From contig JASHWD010000032.1 in the NCBI GenBank assembly GCA_030044235.1, positions 1-6,805 on the forward strand: a stretch of 6,805 bases of DNA. The letters are read 5' to 3'. A model generated the notes under the pieces. It saw only the letters and a program-made list of their open reading frames with translations. It did not search any database and was not told where the DNA came from. Position 1 is the stretch's first letter; every line of letters starts with the position of its first letter. Source of the DNA: Candidatus Parvarchaeota archaeon (GTDB lineage Archaea; Nanobdellota; Nanobdellia; Parvarchaeales; Parvarchaeaceae). Position numbers and translations under genes: made by a program. Positions 5,596 to 6,805 of this stretch are shown piece by piece.

Positions 5596-6385
5596 TATGG
5601 ATGAAAATAATGAAAAGGGAAAACTGGTTTTGAGAGGCTACGATGCGGCTTTCAAGTTTGCGAAAAACGTATTTGGTAAATATCCTAAGATGATAAAAAC
5701 GATAGCGCTCTTTGGCTCTTACAGCAAAGGAAAAGAGACAGAACAAAGCGACGTAGATCTAATGATTGTAATGGATGATCTTCTAAATGACCTTGAAAAT
5801 AAAAATGTGCTCGGAACATTTTACCAGGATGTAGACAAACTGCTACAGGAAGAAAAATCTATAAAACTGCACATAAATTTCGTTACGCTGACAGCATTTT
5901 GGAGGGGCGTTTTAGCGGCGGATCCAGTATCGGTCAACGTATTGAAATACGGAGTTCCTCTCATAGACACGGGTTATTTCGAGCCTTTACAAGTATTACT
6001 TAACAAAGGAGAAATAAAGCCAACCGAAGAGTCGATATACGCTGCACTTTCAAGAAGCCAACTTTATACTGACTCTGCAAGATTAAGGATGGCTGGCGCT
6101 GTAACAGATTTGTATTGGTCTGTGATAAATTCGGCACAGGCAGTCATAATGCGCCAGGGAGAAGTACCTCCGTCTCCGGAGACAATAGGCGGACTTTTGG
6201 AGTCTCTGCAAAGGATGCATTTAATCAATAATGAGGACATTATTACATTCAACGACATATTCGCTTTAGGTAAAAAATTGCTGCACGGCGATAAGGTCGA
6301 CATAACCGGCGCGGACGTGGACAAAATCTTATCTAAAGGGGTAAGATTTAACGAAAAAATGATAAAACTAGTGGAGAATAAATAA
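5567..6385 (+). CDS. Nucleotidyltransferase with HEPN-like C-terminal domain
   Basis: A 272-residue protein from GTG 5567 (262 from ATG 5597; numbering here from that Met). Residues 35-60 carry the pol-beta-type motif: I-A-L-F-G-S41-Y-S-K-G, then S-D52-V-D54-L, which binds NTP and two metal ions. A third acidic residue, usually on a following strand, is not obvious: the strand at 90-98 (K-L-H-I-N-F-V-T-L) has H92 and N94 instead. Residues about 143-262 are helical and resemble a HEPN/substrate-binding domain, but no R-X4-6-H RNase motif is seen, so this is probably not a HEPN toxin. Both domains are in one chain, unlike two-gene MNT/HEPN toxin-antitoxin pairs. Start: the perfect SD at 5556-5563 points to GTG 5567, a 29-nt overlap with the TIM-barrel gene; ATG 5597 begins just one base after the upstream TAA and could be used by reinitiation. 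Transfer of a nucleotide to RNA, a protein or a small molecule is possible; the substrate is not identifiable. Confidence 0.8.
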   Translation: MGSQAHQWFNMDENNEKGKLVLRGYDAAFKFAKNVFGKYPKMIKTIALFGSYSKGKETEQSDVDLMIVMDDLLNDLENKNVLGTFYQDVDKLLQEEKSIKLHINFVTLTAFWRGVLAADPVSVNVLKYGVPLIDTGYFEPLQVLLNKGEIKPTEESIYAALSRSQLYTDSARLRMAGAVTDLYWSVINSAQAVIMRQGEVPPSPETIGGLLESLQRMHLINNEDIITFNDIFALGKKLLHGDKVDITGADVDKILSKGVRFNEKMIKLVENK

Positions 6386-6805
6386 TTACAGTACTATACT
6401 AAGAACAAATCCTACTAAGGTGCTAAGAGAAGCTATTGCAATTCCTATACCTATTGTCTTTAAACCGGCAATTATTTTCTTATGCAACTCGGATTCATTG
6501 TAAGCTCCTATAAAACCTAGTACCAGTAAACTTATTCCAAGTGACGTTAAGCTTGCAGGTAAGATACCGCTCTGGCCTCTAAAATAAAATATTCCGTATG
6601 GCGCCAATACGATAAGGCTCCCGAGTAAAGTGAAAAGAAAACTTCTTATTGCGTAACCCACGTTCTTTTCCGCCTTGCTTTTTGCTATTTTCTTTGGTTT
6701 ATATTCTTCTTTTAAGAAAAGGGCTTCTTTGTACTCAAGCAGTTGTTGGCCGGTCGTAAAATTCTCGGCGTTATAAGTAGCAAACATATTTGATAGCGCC
6801 CCGGT
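6386..6805 (-). CDS. VIT1/CCC1-like iron/manganese transporter, C-terminal part (cut by window edge)
   Basis: The frame is open to the right edge, with 139 codons plus stop. The ATG at 6785-6787 is not a likely start, because upstream codons continue as T-G-A-L-S-N before M-F-A-T-Y, matching the G-A-x-S-M-x-x-x-x-Y end of the second membrane helix in the VIT1/CCC1 family. Three more hydrophobic segments follow: A-I-R-S-F-L-F-T-L-L-G with a conserved-looking L-A-P-Y; S-L-G-I-S-L-L-V-L-G-F; and I-G-I-G-I-A-I-A-S-L-S-T-L-V-G to the C-terminus. This agrees with helices 3-5 of the family, which moves Fe(II)/Mn(II) across a membrane. The cytosolic linker between helices 2 and 3 is only about 35 residues, Lys/Glu-rich, and seems to lack the ~80-residue metal-binding helices of canonical VIT1. 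Its stop abuts the stop of the nucleotidyltransferase gene. The family call rests on recalled pattern. Confidence 0.65.
   Translation of the reverse strand, partial: TGALSNMFATYNAENFTTGQQLLEYKEALFLKEEYKPKKIAKSKAEKNVGYAIRSFLFTLLGSLIVLAPYGIFYFRGQSGILPASLTSLGISLLVLGFIGAYNESELHKKIIAGLKTIGIGIAIASLSTLVGFVLSIVL

Noticed and set aside
5567..6385. Interpretation as an MNT/HEPN toxin-antitoxin system
   Set aside because: Both domains are on one polypeptide and the HEPN-like part lacks R-X4-6-H; no separate toxin gene is present nearby.

Overview
The window looks like chromosomal DNA of an archaeon, most likely a DPANN-type lineage such as Micrarchaeota. The evidence for Archaea is direct: a full-length ABCE1/Rli1 ribosome-recycling ATPase with its two N-terminal Fe-S clusters, two secreted proteins with class III (archaellin/pilin-type) signal peptides, and TATA-like boxes centred about 25-28 nt upstream of start codons, as expected for leaderless archaeal transcripts. 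The DPANN assignment is inference from the pilin leader style (K-A/G-Q followed by a TIDL core) and from remembered similarity of the TIM-barrel and winged-helix proteins to families common there.

Layout from left to right. (1) Positions 1-213, minus strand: the N-terminal part of a small winged-helix-like protein, cut by the window edge. It is divergent from (2) a two-gene plus-strand operon (270-1567) of overlapping pilin-like secreted proteins rich in N-glycosylation sequons. (3) Convergent to these, on the minus strand, lie a small helical protein of unknown function (1628-1870) with its own promoter and a strong Shine-Dalgarno (SD) site, and upstream of it the ABCE1 gene (2001-3719). (4) A 196-nt divergent intergenic region (3720-3915) holds two outward-facing TATA-like boxes and, between them, a nested inverted repeat. 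(5) A plus-strand operon (3916-6385) encodes a large TIM-barrel protein that retains all nine metal-ligand positions of endonuclease IV but carries a long coiled-coil insertion and a Gly-rich tail, overlapped by a nucleotidyltransferase with a helical HEPN-like C-terminal domain. (6) On the minus strand, stop codon to stop codon with the last gene, is the C-terminal part of a VIT1/CCC1-like iron/manganese transporter (6386-6805), cut by the right edge.

The least explained unit is the TIM-barrel/nucleotidyltransferase pair. The two genes are tightly coupled: the SD of the second is written into the Gly codons at the end of the first. One product has an apparent three-metal phosphodiesterase site and the other a nucleotidyl-transfer motif, which makes a joint nucleic-acid processing or repair role a reasonable hypothesis, not a demonstrated one. 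Translation signals appear mixed: first genes of transcripts look leaderless, while internal genes and the small 80-residue gene use recognisable SD sites. No RNA gene, insertion sequence or CRISPR array was seen, and no stretch over 300 bases lacks a gene.
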